From an uncultured Pelagibacteraceae bacterium (GTDB lineage Bacteria; Pseudomonadota; Alphaproteobacteria; Pelagibacterales; Pelagibacteraceae), in assembly GCA_905612535.1 (NCBI GenBank), contig CAJQSJ010000050.1, forward strand, positions 1 to 49,020: a stretch of DNA of 49,020 nt. Direction: 5' to 3'. A program made the translations under genes and the position numbers. Shown here in pieces: positions 24,771-34,354 of this stretch. Every line of letters starts with the position of its first letter. The first letter of the stretch is position 1. A model generated the notes under the pieces. It saw only the letters and a program-made list of their open reading frames with translations, was not told where the DNA came from and searched no databases.

Positions 24771-25631
24771 ATGAGAAAAATAGCTTCAATTGCTTTAGCT
24801 TCCGTATTTATTTTATACTTTTCGAGCGCAAGTAGTTATGCTTTCTTTGGTATTTATAAAAATTACAATCCAATTTGTAAGAAATACGATTTTAGATGCA
24901 AAAGAAAAGCTCCCAAAATGACACAACAAGAAGCTGAAGAATATATTAATAAAACACATAAAAAAGTAGTAGTTGAAAAAGAAAAAGAAGCTAGAGAATT
25001 AGAGGATGTACAAATAGTTACTTCCTCAGAAGAAATCAAAAAAATTAAAAATAAACAAAAAAAAATATTAGGTATTTTTAATAACCCGTATGCCAATTCT
25101 AACCCAAAGTGTAAGAAGTATGATTATTATTGCAAAAGAACAGAACCTAAAGTTTATGTAGTTGAAACAGATCCAGAAAAAATGCTTGAGTTTGGTGTTG
25201 AAGACAATAACCAATTTAAATTATTTTCAGGTATGTTCGACTTCAGTGATCACAAACAAAGTGCAATTACTGTCGGCTTAGAACACCAAGACGAAAATTT
25301 ATATAGAAAAAGTTTTTTAGGAAAACTTTCTCCAATATCTGGAGGTTGGTTAACTGCGAACAAATCATTTTATTTTTATTCAGGAGTGCAAGCAGAGTAT
25401 GATTTGGGATTTGCAAGTTTTACACCTAGTTTTGCCCCCGGTTATTATGCAAGTGGAGATGGAAAAGACCTAGGTCATCCGCTAGAATTTAAAACAGAAG
25501 TTCAATTAGAAGTTGAGATATTGGAAAACTCTAATTTAGCTTTTTCTTACAATCATATATCTAATGCCAGTCTTGGAACAAAAAATCCAGGAGCTAATAG
25601 TTATATGTTTAATTTTTTGAAAAATTTTTAA
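24771..25631 (+). CDS. PagL-like acyloxyacyl hydrolase family outer-membrane protein
   Basis: A 286-residue protein: signal peptide (about 1-24), an unusual N-terminal region with CKKYDFRCKR (36-45) and CKKYDYYCKR (114-123), and a Lys/Glu-rich helix between. A C-terminal beta-barrel (about 145-286) ends in Phe. SYNHISNASLGTKNPGAN near the end matches PagL, the outer-membrane lipid A 3-O-deacylase, with His262 and Ser264 in place. The position of PagL Glu140, 12 residues after the Ser, is Asn here, so activity is doubtful or the triad differs. Standalone gene; the promoter probably includes TATATT just upstream. Confidence 0.78.
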   Translation: MRKIASIALASVFILYFSSASSYAFFGIYKNYNPICKKYDFRCKRKAPKMTQQEAEEYINKTHKKVVVEKEKEARELEDVQIVTSSEEIKKIKNKQKKILGIFNNPYANSNPKCKKYDYYCKRTEPKVYVVETDPEKMLEFGVEDNNQFKLFSGMFDFSDHKQSAITVGLEHQDENLYRKSFLGKLSPISGGWLTANKSFYFYSGVQAEYDLGFASFTPSFAPGYYASGDGKDLGHPLEFKTEVQLEVEILENSNLAFSYNHISNASLGTKNPGANSYMFNFLKNF

Positions 25632-25651
25632 TTTAAAAAGCTAAATAAATA

Positions 25652-26803
25652 ATGAATCTTAAAAATTGTTATAATTTTGAAGATTTTAGAAAATTAGCAA
25701 AAAAAAAATTACCATCTCCAATTTTTCATTATATTGATGGTGGAGCTGACGATGAGATAACATTAAGAAGAAACACCCAATCGTTTGATGAGTGTGATTT
25801 AGTTCCAAATGTTCTTGCAAGTGTTGGAAAACCAGATTTATCAACAACGGTTTTTGGAAAAAAAATTGATATGCCAATTTTTCTTTCACCGACAGCAATG
25901 CAAAGACTTTATCATCATGAAGGGGATAAAGCGTCAGCAAAAGCAGCAGAAAAATTTGGTACGTTTTATAGCATGTCCACAATGGCCAATAATACTATTG
26001 AAGAAATATCAAAAATTTCTAATGGACCAAAGTTATTTCAACTTTATATACACAAAGACCAATCTATTACAGATGATCTGATTGAAAGATGTAGAGTTTC
26101 AGGATTTGATGGCATGTGTTTAACTGTTGATACACTTGTGGCTGGGAATAGAGAAAAAGATCATCGAACAGGTTTTACCACGCCTCCAAAACTTACTCTT
26201 GAAAGTTTTATGAGCTTTGTAACGCACCCTTTGTGGTTATTTAATTATTTGACCCATGCTAAGTTTGAACTAGCTAACGTTTCTAAAAAAACTGATAAAG
26301 GAACAAATATTGCAAAATCAGTTATCGAATATATTAACGAACAATATGATCCAGCAATGAATTGGAAAGATGCAGAGTATTGTGTAAAAAAATGGAACGG
26401 TCCTTTTGCTTTAAAGGGAATAATGTCTATTGATGACGCAAAAAGAGCTATTGATATTGGATGTACCGCAATAATGATTTCCAATCATGGAGGAAGACAA
26501 TTAGATGGATCTAGATCACCTTTTGATCAAGTTAAAGCTATTTCTGACGCCGTGGGAGATAAATTAGAAATTATTTTAGATGGCGGAATTAAAAGAGGAA
26601 CACATGTACTAAAAGCTCTCGCAGCTGGAGCCACAGCATGTAGTTTTGGTAGAATGTTTTTATTTGCTTTAAGTGCAGGAGGCCAAAAGGGCGTAGAACA
26701 AGTTTTGCAAAACATGCACAATGAAATAAATAGAGATATGATTTTAATGGGTTGCAAAAGCATTAAAGAATTAAATAATTCAAAATTAATTTACAGAAAA
26801 TAG
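25652..26803 (+). CDS. FMN-dependent alpha-hydroxy-acid oxidase/dehydrogenase (LldD-like)
   Basis: A 383-residue TIM-barrel flavoenzyme. HYIDGGADDEITLRRNT near the start, LSPTAMQRLYHHEGD, FQLYIHKDQS, LTVDTLVAGNREKDHRTGF, FALKGIMS (FMN Lys) and ISNHGGRQLDG (catalytic His, substrate Arg region) are all present. It oxidises an (S)-2-hydroxy acid such as L-lactate or glycolate, passing electrons to O2 or the respiratory chain. It is first in the plus-strand run with an aminotransferase and glcDEF, so its substrate is probably a related hydroxyacid. Confidence 0.93.
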   Translation: MNLKNCYNFEDFRKLAKKKLPSPIFHYIDGGADDEITLRRNTQSFDECDLVPNVLASVGKPDLSTTVFGKKIDMPIFLSPTAMQRLYHHEGDKASAKAAEKFGTFYSMSTMANNTIEEISKISNGPKLFQLYIHKDQSITDDLIERCRVSGFDGMCLTVDTLVAGNREKDHRTGFTTPPKLTLESFMSFVTHPLWLFNYLTHAKFELANVSKKTDKGTNIAKSVIEYINEQYDPAMNWKDAEYCVKKWNGPFALKGIMSIDDAKRAIDIGCTAIMISNHGGRQLDGSRSPFDQVKAISDAVGDKLEIILDGGIKRGTHVLKALAAGATACSFGRMFLFALSAGGQKGVEQVLQNMHNEINRDMILMGCKSIKELNNSKLIYRK

Positions 26804-26820
26804 AATAAAGGTAACTCAAA

Positions 26821-27984
26821 ATGAAACTAGCAAAAAACTTAGAAAGATTAGGAACAGAAAAGGCATTTTCTATATTTGCGGAAGCTAAAAAATTGGAAGC
26901 ACAAGGAAAACCAATGATTCACTTGGGTTTGGGGCAGCCAGATTTTAAAACGCCAAAACATATTGTGGAAGCAGCAAAACAAGCATTAGATGATGGTCAT
27001 CATGGGTATGTTTTATCGAATGGAATTTTAGAATGCAGGCAGGCTGTTACGAGAAAAATAAAAAAACTTTATAATAAAGAAGTAGATCCGGAGAGAGTTT
27101 TAATAATGCCAGGTGGAAAACCAACTATGTATTATGCAATTTTATGTTTTGGAGAACCGGGAGCAGAAATAATTCATCCAACGCCAGCTTTTCCAATATA
27201 TGAGTCTATGATTAATTATACTGGATCTACTCCAGTTCCTTATGATCTTACAGAAGATAAAGATTTAAAATTCGATGCCAAAAAAATCTTATCTTTGATT
27301 ACAGAAAAAACGAGACTGTTAATACTTATCAACCCTAATAATCCAACTGGCAGTTTTGTAGAAAAATCTTCAATTGATTTACTTGCTGTGGGCCTTAAAA
27401 AATATCCTCATGTGACAATTTTAAGTGATGAAATTTATAGTAGACAAATTTTTGATGGTAAAGAAATGCCAACTTTTTTTAATTATCCAGAACTTCAAGA
27501 TAGATTAATAGTTTTAGATGGATGGAGCAAAGCTTATGCTATGACAGGGTGGAGAATGGGCTGGAGCGTTTGGCCAGAAAAATTAGTACCTCACGTAAAT
27601 AAACTCTTAATTAACAGTGTTTCATGCGTGAATGCACCATCACAATTTGCAGGAATAGCTGCATTAGATGGACCAGATGATCCAATACATGAAATGATGA
27701 AAGAGTTTGAACAAAGAAGAAACTTAATCCATAAAGGTCTTAATAATCTACCAGGTATTGAATGTAGCTTACCAGGAGGTGCTCTTTATGCATTTCCAAA
27801 TGTTAAAGGAACTGGAATGAATGGAGAAGAATTTTCAAAAAAATGTATGTATGAAGCTGGAGTTGCAATAGTTCCTGGAACAGCTTTTGGAAAAACATCT
27901 ATAGACTATGCAAGGTTTAGTTTTGCTGCGTCAAAAGAAAACATTAGTAAAGCTCTTGAAAAAATAGAAAAAATGCTTCGATAA
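26821..27984 (+). CDS. Class I/II pyridoxal-phosphate aminotransferase
   Basis: A 387-residue fold-type I enzyme. HLGLGQPDFKTPKHI, the PLP-contacting NPNNPTGSFV and SDEIYSRQIFDG, the Schiff-base Lys in LDGWSKAYAMTGWRMGW, and GFGKTSIDYARFSFA with the carboxylate-binding Arg are visible. The keto-acid specificity cannot be read off. Its place between a hydroxyacid oxidase and glycolate oxidase suggests it aminates the resulting 2-oxo acid, for instance glyoxylate to glycine. Confidence 0.92.
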   Translation: MKLAKNLERLGTEKAFSIFAEAKKLEAQGKPMIHLGLGQPDFKTPKHIVEAAKQALDDGHHGYVLSNGILECRQAVTRKIKKLYNKEVDPERVLIMPGGKPTMYYAILCFGEPGAEIIHPTPAFPIYESMINYTGSTPVPYDLTEDKDLKFDAKKILSLITEKTRLLILINPNNPTGSFVEKSSIDLLAVGLKKYPHVTILSDEIYSRQIFDGKEMPTFFNYPELQDRLIVLDGWSKAYAMTGWRMGWSVWPEKLVPHVNKLLINSVSCVNAPSQFAGIAALDGPDDPIHEMMKEFEQRRNLIHKGLNNLPGIECSLPGGALYAFPNVKGTGMNGEEFSKKCMYEAGVAIVPGTAFGKTSIDYARFSFAASKENISKALEKIEKMLR

Positions 27985-28035
27985 TGTTCTTAAAGTTTTT
28001 TTGACCATTGAGCTTTTTGGCTGTACTATATTTCC

Positions 28036-29532
28036 ATGACTAATTTAATGATGCCTAGAATAGATAAAAAAACTATTTTAAAAAAAAAAATTATAGTCAA
28101 AAATTTAAAAAAAATTGTAAAGTCTGAAAACGTTCTAGATCATGAAGATGAACTGAGACCATTCGAAACAGATGGTCTTTCAGCTTATAAACAAAAACCA
28201 CTAATTGTTGTTTTTCCAGAAAATACTGAGCAAGTAAGTGAAATACTTAAATATTGTAACGACGAAAGAATAAAAGTCGTACCAAGAGGTGCTGGCACAG
28301 GATTGTCAGGAGGTGCATTACCACTGGCAGATTGTGTTCTTTTAAGTTTAGGAAAATTTAATAAAATTTTAGAAATAGATTATAAAAATAGATGTGTTGT
28401 TTCTCAGCCAGGAGTAACAAATTTATCTATAACACAAGCTGTCCAAGATAATAATTTTTATTATGCGCCAGACCCCTCGAGCCAAATAGCTTGTTCAATT
28501 GGTGGAAATGTAGCTGAAAATTCAGGTGGGATACATTCATTAAAATATGGAACTACAACTAACAATATCTTAGGAGCCGAAGTTGTTTTTATGGATGGCT
28601 CAATTTGTAAATTAGGAGGCAAAACTTTTGATTCAGAAGGCTATGATATTTTGGGTTTAATCACAGGCTCTGAAGGTCTTTTATGTGTAATTACAGAAGT
28701 AACTGTTAAAATTTTAAAAACTCCAGAAAGCGCAAAAGCAGCACTGATCGGTTTCCCAACTATAGAAGATGGCGGAAAATGTGTTTCGGATATTATATCT
28801 AGTGGAATAATACCAGCCGGAATGGAGATGATGGACAAAGAATTAATTCATGCTACCGATAAATTTGTAAAAGCTGGCTATCCAAGAAATGCAGAATCAA
28901 TGCTTATCGTAGAATTAGATGGCGCAAAGGCAGACGTTTTAGAATTAATGGAAAGAGTAAATAAAATAGCTAAAAAAAATAAGGCCTCAAGCATTAAAAT
29001 TAGTAAAAATGACAAAGAGAGATTAAAATTTTGGGCAGGAAGGAAAGCAGCATTTCCAGCTTGTGGAGACATGGCTCCAGATTATTATTGCATGGACGGT
29101 ACTATTCCAAGAGGAAAACTTGCTGAAGTATTAAAAGAAATTAAAAAATTATCAAAAAAATATAATCTGCCAGTTGCCAATGCTTTTCATGCAGGTGATG
29201 GAAATCTTCATCCGCTAATTATGTATAATTCTAATGATAAAAAAGAATTAGCTAAAACCGAAAAATTTGGTGAGGAAATCTTAAAGTATTGTGTAAAAGT
29301 AGGTGGTGTATTAACAGGAGAACACGGAGTGGGAATAGAAAAGAGAGAAATGATGTGTGAAATGTTTAATAATGACGACATCCAACAACAAATCAAAATT
29401 AAAAAAGCGTTAGATGTTAGTTCTTTATTAAATCCCGGAAAAGTATATCCAATATTACGCAAGTGTGCTGAAGAAGGGAGAGTCCATGTCCATGGAGGAA
29501 AAACTAAGTTTTTCAATATCCCAAGATTCTGA
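28036..29532 (+). CDS. glcD: Glycolate oxidase subunit GlcD (FAD-binding)
   Basis: A 498-residue FAD-linked oxidase. The PCMH-type FAD domain has PRGAGTGLSGGALPLADC, PDPSSQIACSIGGNVAENSGG and GLITGSEGLLCVITEVTVKI. The C-terminal domain has NAFHAGDGNLHPL (flavoprotein His residues), LTGEHGVGIEKR and the tail GRVHVHGGKTKFFNIPRF typical of GlcD. With GlcE and GlcF it forms the membrane-associated glycolate:acceptor oxidoreductase producing glyoxylate. The reading frame overlaps glcE by about 47 bases. Confidence 0.96.
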   Translation: MTNLMMPRIDKKTILKKKIIVKNLKKIVKSENVLDHEDELRPFETDGLSAYKQKPLIVVFPENTEQVSEILKYCNDERIKVVPRGAGTGLSGGALPLADCVLLSLGKFNKILEIDYKNRCVVSQPGVTNLSITQAVQDNNFYYAPDPSSQIACSIGGNVAENSGGIHSLKYGTTTNNILGAEVVFMDGSICKLGGKTFDSEGYDILGLITGSEGLLCVITEVTVKILKTPESAKAALIGFPTIEDGGKCVSDIISSGIIPAGMEMMDKELIHATDKFVKAGYPRNAESMLIVELDGAKADVLELMERVNKIAKKNKASSIKISKNDKERLKFWAGRKAAFPACGDMAPDYYCMDGTIPRGKLAEVLKEIKKLSKKYNLPVANAFHAGDGNLHPLIMYNSNDKKELAKTEKFGEEILKYCVKVGGVLTGEHGVGIEKREMMCEMFNNDDIQQQIKIKKALDVSSLLNPGKVYPILRKCAEEGRVHVHGGKTKFFNIPRF

Positions 29533-30763
29533 TTTAGAAACACCTGAAACAGAAGAAAAAGTATCAAATATTATTAAAAAATTTTATAAATCAAATATAA
29601 CTATAGAAATCATTGGATCTGGCTCGAAGAGAAAAATAGGTAAACCTTTACAATGTGGGAAGACTTTAAGTCTGTCAAAATTAACTGGCATTATCGAATA
29701 TCTTCCTGAAGAACTTTATATAAAAGTTAAGGCAGGAACAAGAATCGATAAAATAGAAAATGAGATAAAAAAAAAAAATCAACAATTGGCTTTCGAACCA
29801 ATTGATTTTGGATATTTATTTTTAGGAAAAAGTAATTGTGGAACAGCAGGAGGGCAAGTTGCGTGCAATATTGCCGGACCAAGAAGATTAAAATCAGGAA
29901 GTATAAGGGATCATGTTTTGGGATTTAGAGCTGTGAATGGTCGTGGAGAAATTATTAAATCAGGCGGAAATGTAGTTAAAAATGTTACTGGTTATGATTT
30001 GAGTAAATTAATTTGTAACTCGTATGGTACTTTAGTTGCAATAACAGAAGTTACCCTTAAAGTATTGCCGGCCCCTGAGGAAAATAACACTTTAGTTGTT
30101 CATAATTTAAACATAGAAACTTCTATGGAATATTTAGATCAAGTAATAAGTTCATCAAATGATATTTCTGGAGCAGTGTTTTTACCAATAAACTCAACTT
30201 GTGAAAATTGTAAAATGGATATTCAAAATACTTTTCAGTTAAATGATCTTAAACAAAAAGGTTCTCTCACCGCAGTAAGAGTTGAAGGCTCAAAAAAATC
30301 GGTAGATGAAAGGATTGAAATTTTAAAAACAAAAGTTGGAACTTCAGAATCAAATATTTCATTGCTTGGGAGCTTGCAGTCAACAATTTTTTGGAAAAAA
30401 ATTAGGAACTTAGAATTTTTTTCTGCAACAAAAAATAATATTTTTAGAATAGTTTTACCACCCACTGAAACTGCTAAATTACTTTATAAACTACCTAAGA
30501 AATTTAGCTATTTTATTGACTGGGGTGGCTCAGTAATTTGGGTGGAGGCTTGCGAATTATCTGAACAATACTTTAATTCTATAAGAAAAAAAGTGTTGAT
30601 GCATGGCGGTTATATTTCTATGATAAAAAATTCTGATTTTTTACCCTATGTAGAGGATGTTTTCACTATTAATAATGCAAGATTTAATATCTCGCAAAAC
30701 ATTAAGAAAAGTTTTGACCCAAAAAGAATTCTTAATCCAGGAAAAATGTATTCGGGTATATAA
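29486..30763 (+). CDS. glcE: Glycolate oxidase subunit GlcE
   Basis: A 425-residue protein, a shorter relative of GlcD with FAD-binding features: IEIIGSGSKRKIGKP, LGKSNCGTAGGQVACNIAGPRRLKSGSIRDHVLG and GGNVVKNVTGYDLSKLICNSYGTLVAITEVTLKVLP-type residues. ATG 29486 is chosen over GTG 29465 because GGGAG lies eight bases upstream; ATG 29492 is also possible. It starts inside the glcD 3' end, implying tight coupling, and its stop is directly followed by the glcF ATG. Confidence 0.94.
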   Translation: MSMEEKLSFSISQDSDLETPETEEKVSNIIKKFYKSNITIEIIGSGSKRKIGKPLQCGKTLSLSKLTGIIEYLPEELYIKVKAGTRIDKIENEIKKKNQQLAFEPIDFGYLFLGKSNCGTAGGQVACNIAGPRRLKSGSIRDHVLGFRAVNGRGEIIKSGGNVVKNVTGYDLSKLICNSYGTLVAITEVTLKVLPAPEENNTLVVHNLNIETSMEYLDQVISSSNDISGAVFLPINSTCENCKMDIQNTFQLNDLKQKGSLTAVRVEGSKKSVDERIEILKTKVGTSESNISLLGSLQSTIFWKKIRNLEFFSATKNNIFRIVLPPTETAKLLYKLPKKFSYFIDWGGSVIWVEACELSEQYFNSIRKKVLMHGGYISMIKNSDFLPYVEDVFTINNARFNISQNIKKSFDPKRILNPGKMYSGI

Positions 30764-32068
30764 ATGGAAACTAATTTTACAGAAAAGCAACTTGAAGATA
30801 AAGATAATAAATCAAGTGAAAAAATTTTAAGAAAGTGTGTTCATTGTGGTTTTTGCAACGCGACTTGTCCAACGTATAATCTTTTGGGAGATGAACTGGA
30901 TGGACCAAGAGGAAGAATATATTTAATTAAAGATATGTTAGAAAAAAATAAACCCGCCAACGAAAAAATTGTTAAGCATATAGATAGATGTCTTTCTTGT
31001 TACAGCTGTATGACAACATGTCCTTCCGGTGTAAATTATATGCATCTTATCGATCATGGTAGATCACATATAGAAAAGACCTATAAAAGACCTTTTGGTG
31101 AGAGAATTATTAGAAATTTTTTGGCTTGGTCTTTGTCAAAAGGTATAAATTTTAGGATTGTTTCAATATTAACACTAATTGCAAAACCATTTAGTTTTTT
31201 ATTTCCTAAAAAAATAAAAAAAATGATTAGTTTAATGCCAACTAACTTTCCAAAAAAAACACTTTCTGAAATGGAAGTTTATTCTCCTGAAAATAAAAAA
31301 AAAGTTGCAAGAGTTGCTTTACTTGTGGGCTGTGTTCAAAAAGTTATTTCACCACAAATAAACGAATCAACCATCAGACTTTTAAATAGACATGGAATTG
31401 AAGTAGTTGTACCGAAGCTTATCGATTGTTGTGGTTCTTTAAATCATCATTTGGGTAAAGAAAAAAGTTCAAAAGAAACTTTTAAAAATAATATTTCTGT
31501 TTGGTATGAAGAGTATTTAAATAACGGACTTGATGCAATAATTTCGAATACTTCTGGCTGCGGAACTACGCTTAAGGATTATGGCTTTATATTTAGAAAT
31601 GATAAAGAATTTAAAAAAAAAGCTAAAAAAATATCTGAATTAAGCAAGGACATAACAGAATATTTAGATGAAAATGTTAAACTTAACTTTATCAGCATGA
31701 GCAAATCAGAAAAAAAATATAAAATTGCATATCATTCGGCATGTTCAATGCAACATGGGCAAAAAGTTCACAACCAGCCTATTAATTTAATTAAGAAGAC
31801 GGGAAATGAAGTTGTTGAAATACCAGAAGGTCACATTTGCTGTGGATCAGCCGGCACTTATAATCTGCTTCAAAGTGATATTGCTAGCGAGTTGTTGAAG
31901 AACAAGATCAAAAATATTGAAAAGATTAAGCCAGAAATAATTTCTACTGGAAATATTGGTTGTATAACCCAAATTTCCACTGCTACAAATATACCAATTT
32001 TACATACCATTGAAATTATTGACTGGTATACTGGTGGACCCAAACCTAAAGTTTTAATGAAGATATGA
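30764..32068 (+). CDS. glcF: Glycolate oxidase iron-sulfur subunit GlcF
   Basis: A 434-residue protein with two 4Fe-4S ferredoxin motifs: CVHCGFCNATCPTYN near residue 25 and CLSCYSCMTTCPSG near 75. Two CCG-type domains follow (IDCCGSLNHHLG, then GHICCGSAGTYNLLQ). It moves electrons from the flavin subunits GlcD/GlcE to the quinone pool. It is immediately contiguous with glcE and overlaps the next gene by ATGA. Confidence 0.96.
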   Translation: METNFTEKQLEDKDNKSSEKILRKCVHCGFCNATCPTYNLLGDELDGPRGRIYLIKDMLEKNKPANEKIVKHIDRCLSCYSCMTTCPSGVNYMHLIDHGRSHIEKTYKRPFGERIIRNFLAWSLSKGINFRIVSILTLIAKPFSFLFPKKIKKMISLMPTNFPKKTLSEMEVYSPENKKKVARVALLVGCVQKVISPQINESTIRLLNRHGIEVVVPKLIDCCGSLNHHLGKEKSSKETFKNNISVWYEEYLNNGLDAIISNTSGCGTTLKDYGFIFRNDKEFKKKAKKISELSKDITEYLDENVKLNFISMSKSEKKYKIAYHSACSMQHGQKVHNQPINLIKKTGNEVVEIPEGHICCGSAGTYNLLQSDIASELLKNKIKNIEKIKPEIISTGNIGCITQISTATNIPILHTIEIIDWYTGGPKPKVLMKI

Positions 32069-33018
32069 AAAAAATATTGATTACAAGAAAACTTTTACCT
32101 CTGAGTGAAAAGTATGCTTTAAAAATTTTTAATGCAAAATTAAATAAGGAAGACAAAATAATTAACCAAGAAGATTTGATTAAGGGTAGTAATGATTGTG
32201 ATGGAATACTTTCTTCTTTAACCGAAAAGATAGATGCTGGTGTAATTGCAAAACTCTCTAGCAGTGTAAAAATTATTTCTAATTTTGCGGTCGGCTATGG
32301 AAACATAGATATAGTAGCAGCTAGAAAAAGAAATATTGTAGTAACAAATACCCCAGATGTTTTAACAGACGCAACAGCAGAAATTGCTATACTTATTTTA
32401 TTAGGAGCAGCCAGAAGAGCTAAAGAAGGTGCAGAATGGGCAAATAAAAAAGATTGGAAATGGTCAGCGGATTTTTTAATGGGGAAACAATTAACTGGAG
32501 CCAGATTAGGAATTTTAGGAATGGGTAGAATTGGTAGAGCTGTTGCTAATATAGCAAGATCTTTTGGAATGATTATTCATTATCATAATAGATCTCAGTT
32601 GGACAAAAATTTAGAAAAAGAAGCAATTTATCATAATTCTTTAGAAAGTTTACTTTCAGTCTCAGATTTTTTTTCAATTAACTGTCCAGCTACTAAAGAA
32701 ACTAAACATATTATTAACAAAGATACTTTAAAATGTTTTCCTGATGGAGCCGTTCTTTCTAATAGCGCACGTGGAGACATGATCGATGACGACGCTATGG
32801 TTAAATCATTAAAAAGTGGTAAAATTTTCTCTTTAGGTCTAGATGCCTACAATGGTGAACCAAATATTCATCCAGATTACGCAACTTTGCCTAATGTATT
32901 TGTTCTACCACATCTTGGAAGTTCCACTATAAAAACTAGAACTGCGATGGGTAATCTTGCGGTAAGCAATCTCGAAGAATTTTTTAAAACTGGAAAGTGC
33001 AAAAATACAGTTAAATGA
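32065..33018 (+). CDS. Glyoxylate/hydroxypyruvate reductase (D-2-hydroxyacid dehydrogenase)
   Basis: A 317-residue NAD(P)-dependent enzyme. NFAVGYGNIDI, the Rossmann GILGMGRIGRAVA, NSARGDMIDD (catalytic Arg), the Glu in DAYNGEPNIHPDY and His in LPHLGSSTIKTR match the D-glycerate dehydrogenase/glyoxylate reductase branch. It would reduce glyoxylate to glycolate or hydroxypyruvate to glycerate, balancing the output of GlcDEF. It overlaps glcF by four bases. Confidence 0.93.
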   Translation: MKKILITRKLLPLSEKYALKIFNAKLNKEDKIINQEDLIKGSNDCDGILSSLTEKIDAGVIAKLSSSVKIISNFAVGYGNIDIVAARKRNIVVTNTPDVLTDATAEIAILILLGAARRAKEGAEWANKKDWKWSADFLMGKQLTGARLGILGMGRIGRAVANIARSFGMIIHYHNRSQLDKNLEKEAIYHNSLESLLSVSDFFSINCPATKETKHIINKDTLKCFPDGAVLSNSARGDMIDDDAMVKSLKSGKIFSLGLDAYNGEPNIHPDYATLPNVFVLPHLGSSTIKTRTAMGNLAVSNLEEFFKTGKCKNTVK

Positions 33019-33147
33019 ATTCAATTAAAAATTGTATTTAATTTCTTTCAACTTTTACGTTATTTATCAATATTTTTTAAAAGTTTAGAAAGACTCCAGC
33101 AAGAAGATGTGTTTCAATTAATCATTAAGTTAAATAGGAGAAAACAT

Positions 33148-34290
33148 ATGTCAAAAAATAAAATGTTAAAAGGAATCAAAACTCCTTCAAGACGTAAGTT
33201 CTTTAAAGCCGCTGCTGCTACTGGTGCAGTTGCTGCTGCTACACTAGCAATGCCTTCCATTGCCAAAGCTGCTGAAACACTAAAAGTACAAGCTGCTTGG
33301 GGTGGGGGAATTTTTCTAGAGAATGCACAGGCGTACGTTAAAAGAGTTAACGAAATGTCTGGAGGTAGTTTGAAAATCGATTTACTACCGGTAAATTCTG
33401 TAGTTAAAACTAGTCAAATGCAAGATGCTGTTCACAGAGGAGTTTTAGATGGAGCTCACTATGTACCGGCATATTGGTATAGTAAATCCGCTGCGGCTTC
33501 TCTTTTCGGAACTGGCCCTTGTTGGGGTTGGAGCGCAAATGAGATGTTAGGTTGGATCCATTACGGTGGAGGGTCACAATTGTTTAATGAGCTAATGGGT
33601 AGTCTAGGACTAAACGTAGTTAGTTTCTTTAACAGCGCAATGCCAGCTCAACCGTTAGGATGGTTTAAAGAGCAAATCAAAAAATCTTCTCAAATGAAAG
33701 GTTTGAAATATCGTACTGTGGGATTAGCTGCAGATGTTCTTGGAGAAATGGGAATGTCAGTAGTTCAATTACCTGGTGGAGAAATTCAAGCAGCAATGAA
33801 AAGTGGATTAATTGATGCTGCGGAGTTTAACAACCCAACTTCAGACAGTGACTTTGGTATGCAAGATGTATCAAAACATTATCACTTAGCAAGCTTTCAC
33901 CAGTCGCAAGAATGTTTTGAAGTAACATTCAACAAGAAAAAGTTTGACAATCTCGCTCCAGAATTACAAAAAATTCTTGAGTATGCTTCTGAAGCTGAAA
34001 ACTCTAACTTCTTCTGGAACAACACATTAAGATATGCTGATGATCTTGTTAAATTAAAAAACAAGCTTGGCGTTAATGTTTATAGAACGCCAGACGGTGT
34101 TATGGCTGATCAGTTAAAAGCATGGGATGTGATTACTGACAAATTTTCAAAGAAAGATCCTTTCTTTAAAAAAGTTGTAGATTCACAAAAAGTATATGCT
34201 AAGAAAGTTATGGCATATCTATTGCTTAACCAACCTGATTACACAATGGCATACAAACATCACTTTGGTGAACCTGCAAAAGCAATTTAG
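33148..34290 (+). CDS. TRAP transporter solute-binding protein, Tat-exported (DctP/TakP-like)
   Basis: A 380-residue periplasmic protein with a twin-arginine leader (SRRKFFKAAAATGAVAAAT, cleavage near PSIAKAAE). Domain stretches such as GWIHYGGGSQLFNE, QPLGWF, MKGLKYRTVG (carboxylate-binding Arg) and LPGGEIQAAMKSGLIDAAEF match the TakP branch, which binds pyruvate and other 2-oxo monocarboxylates with Na+. ATG 33148 follows TAGGAG; the frame extends to 33109 but lacks a better start. The first of three TRAP genes, it is separated from the permeases by a terminator-like hairpin. Confidence 0.93.
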   Translation: MSKNKMLKGIKTPSRRKFFKAAAATGAVAAATLAMPSIAKAAETLKVQAAWGGGIFLENAQAYVKRVNEMSGGSLKIDLLPVNSVVKTSQMQDAVHRGVLDGAHYVPAYWYSKSAAASLFGTGPCWGWSANEMLGWIHYGGGSQLFNELMGSLGLNVVSFFNSAMPAQPLGWFKEQIKKSSQMKGLKYRTVGLAADVLGEMGMSVVQLPGGEIQAAMKSGLIDAAEFNNPTSDSDFGMQDVSKHYHLASFHQSQECFEVTFNKKKFDNLAPELQKILEYASEAENSNFFWNNTLRYADDLVKLKNKLGVNVYRTPDGVMADQLKAWDVITDKFSKKDPFFKKVVDSQKVYAKKVMAYLLLNQPDYTMAYKHHFGEPAKAI

Positions 34291-34311
34291 TTAATCAAGG
34301 TATAATTTTTT

Positions 34312-34338
34312 AAGGGCGGCTTTAAAAGTCGCCCTTTT
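34312..34338 (+). terminator. Hairpin terminator/attenuator between the binding-protein and permease genes
   Basis: AAGGGCGGC (34312-34320) pairs with GTCGCCCTT (34328-34336) with one G-U pair and a 7-nt loop, followed by a short T-run. It lies after the dctP stop and 17 bases before dctQ. It should stop most transcripts, giving excess binding protein over the permeases. The stem core GGGCG matches that of the 5370-5397 terminator. Confidence 0.85.
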
Positions 34339-34354
34339 CAATTAAGCTAAACAA

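Noticed and set aside
27985-28035. Glycine riboswitch before glcD
   Set aside because: Only about 50 bases are available and no aptamer-like stems are visible, so the gap is too small.
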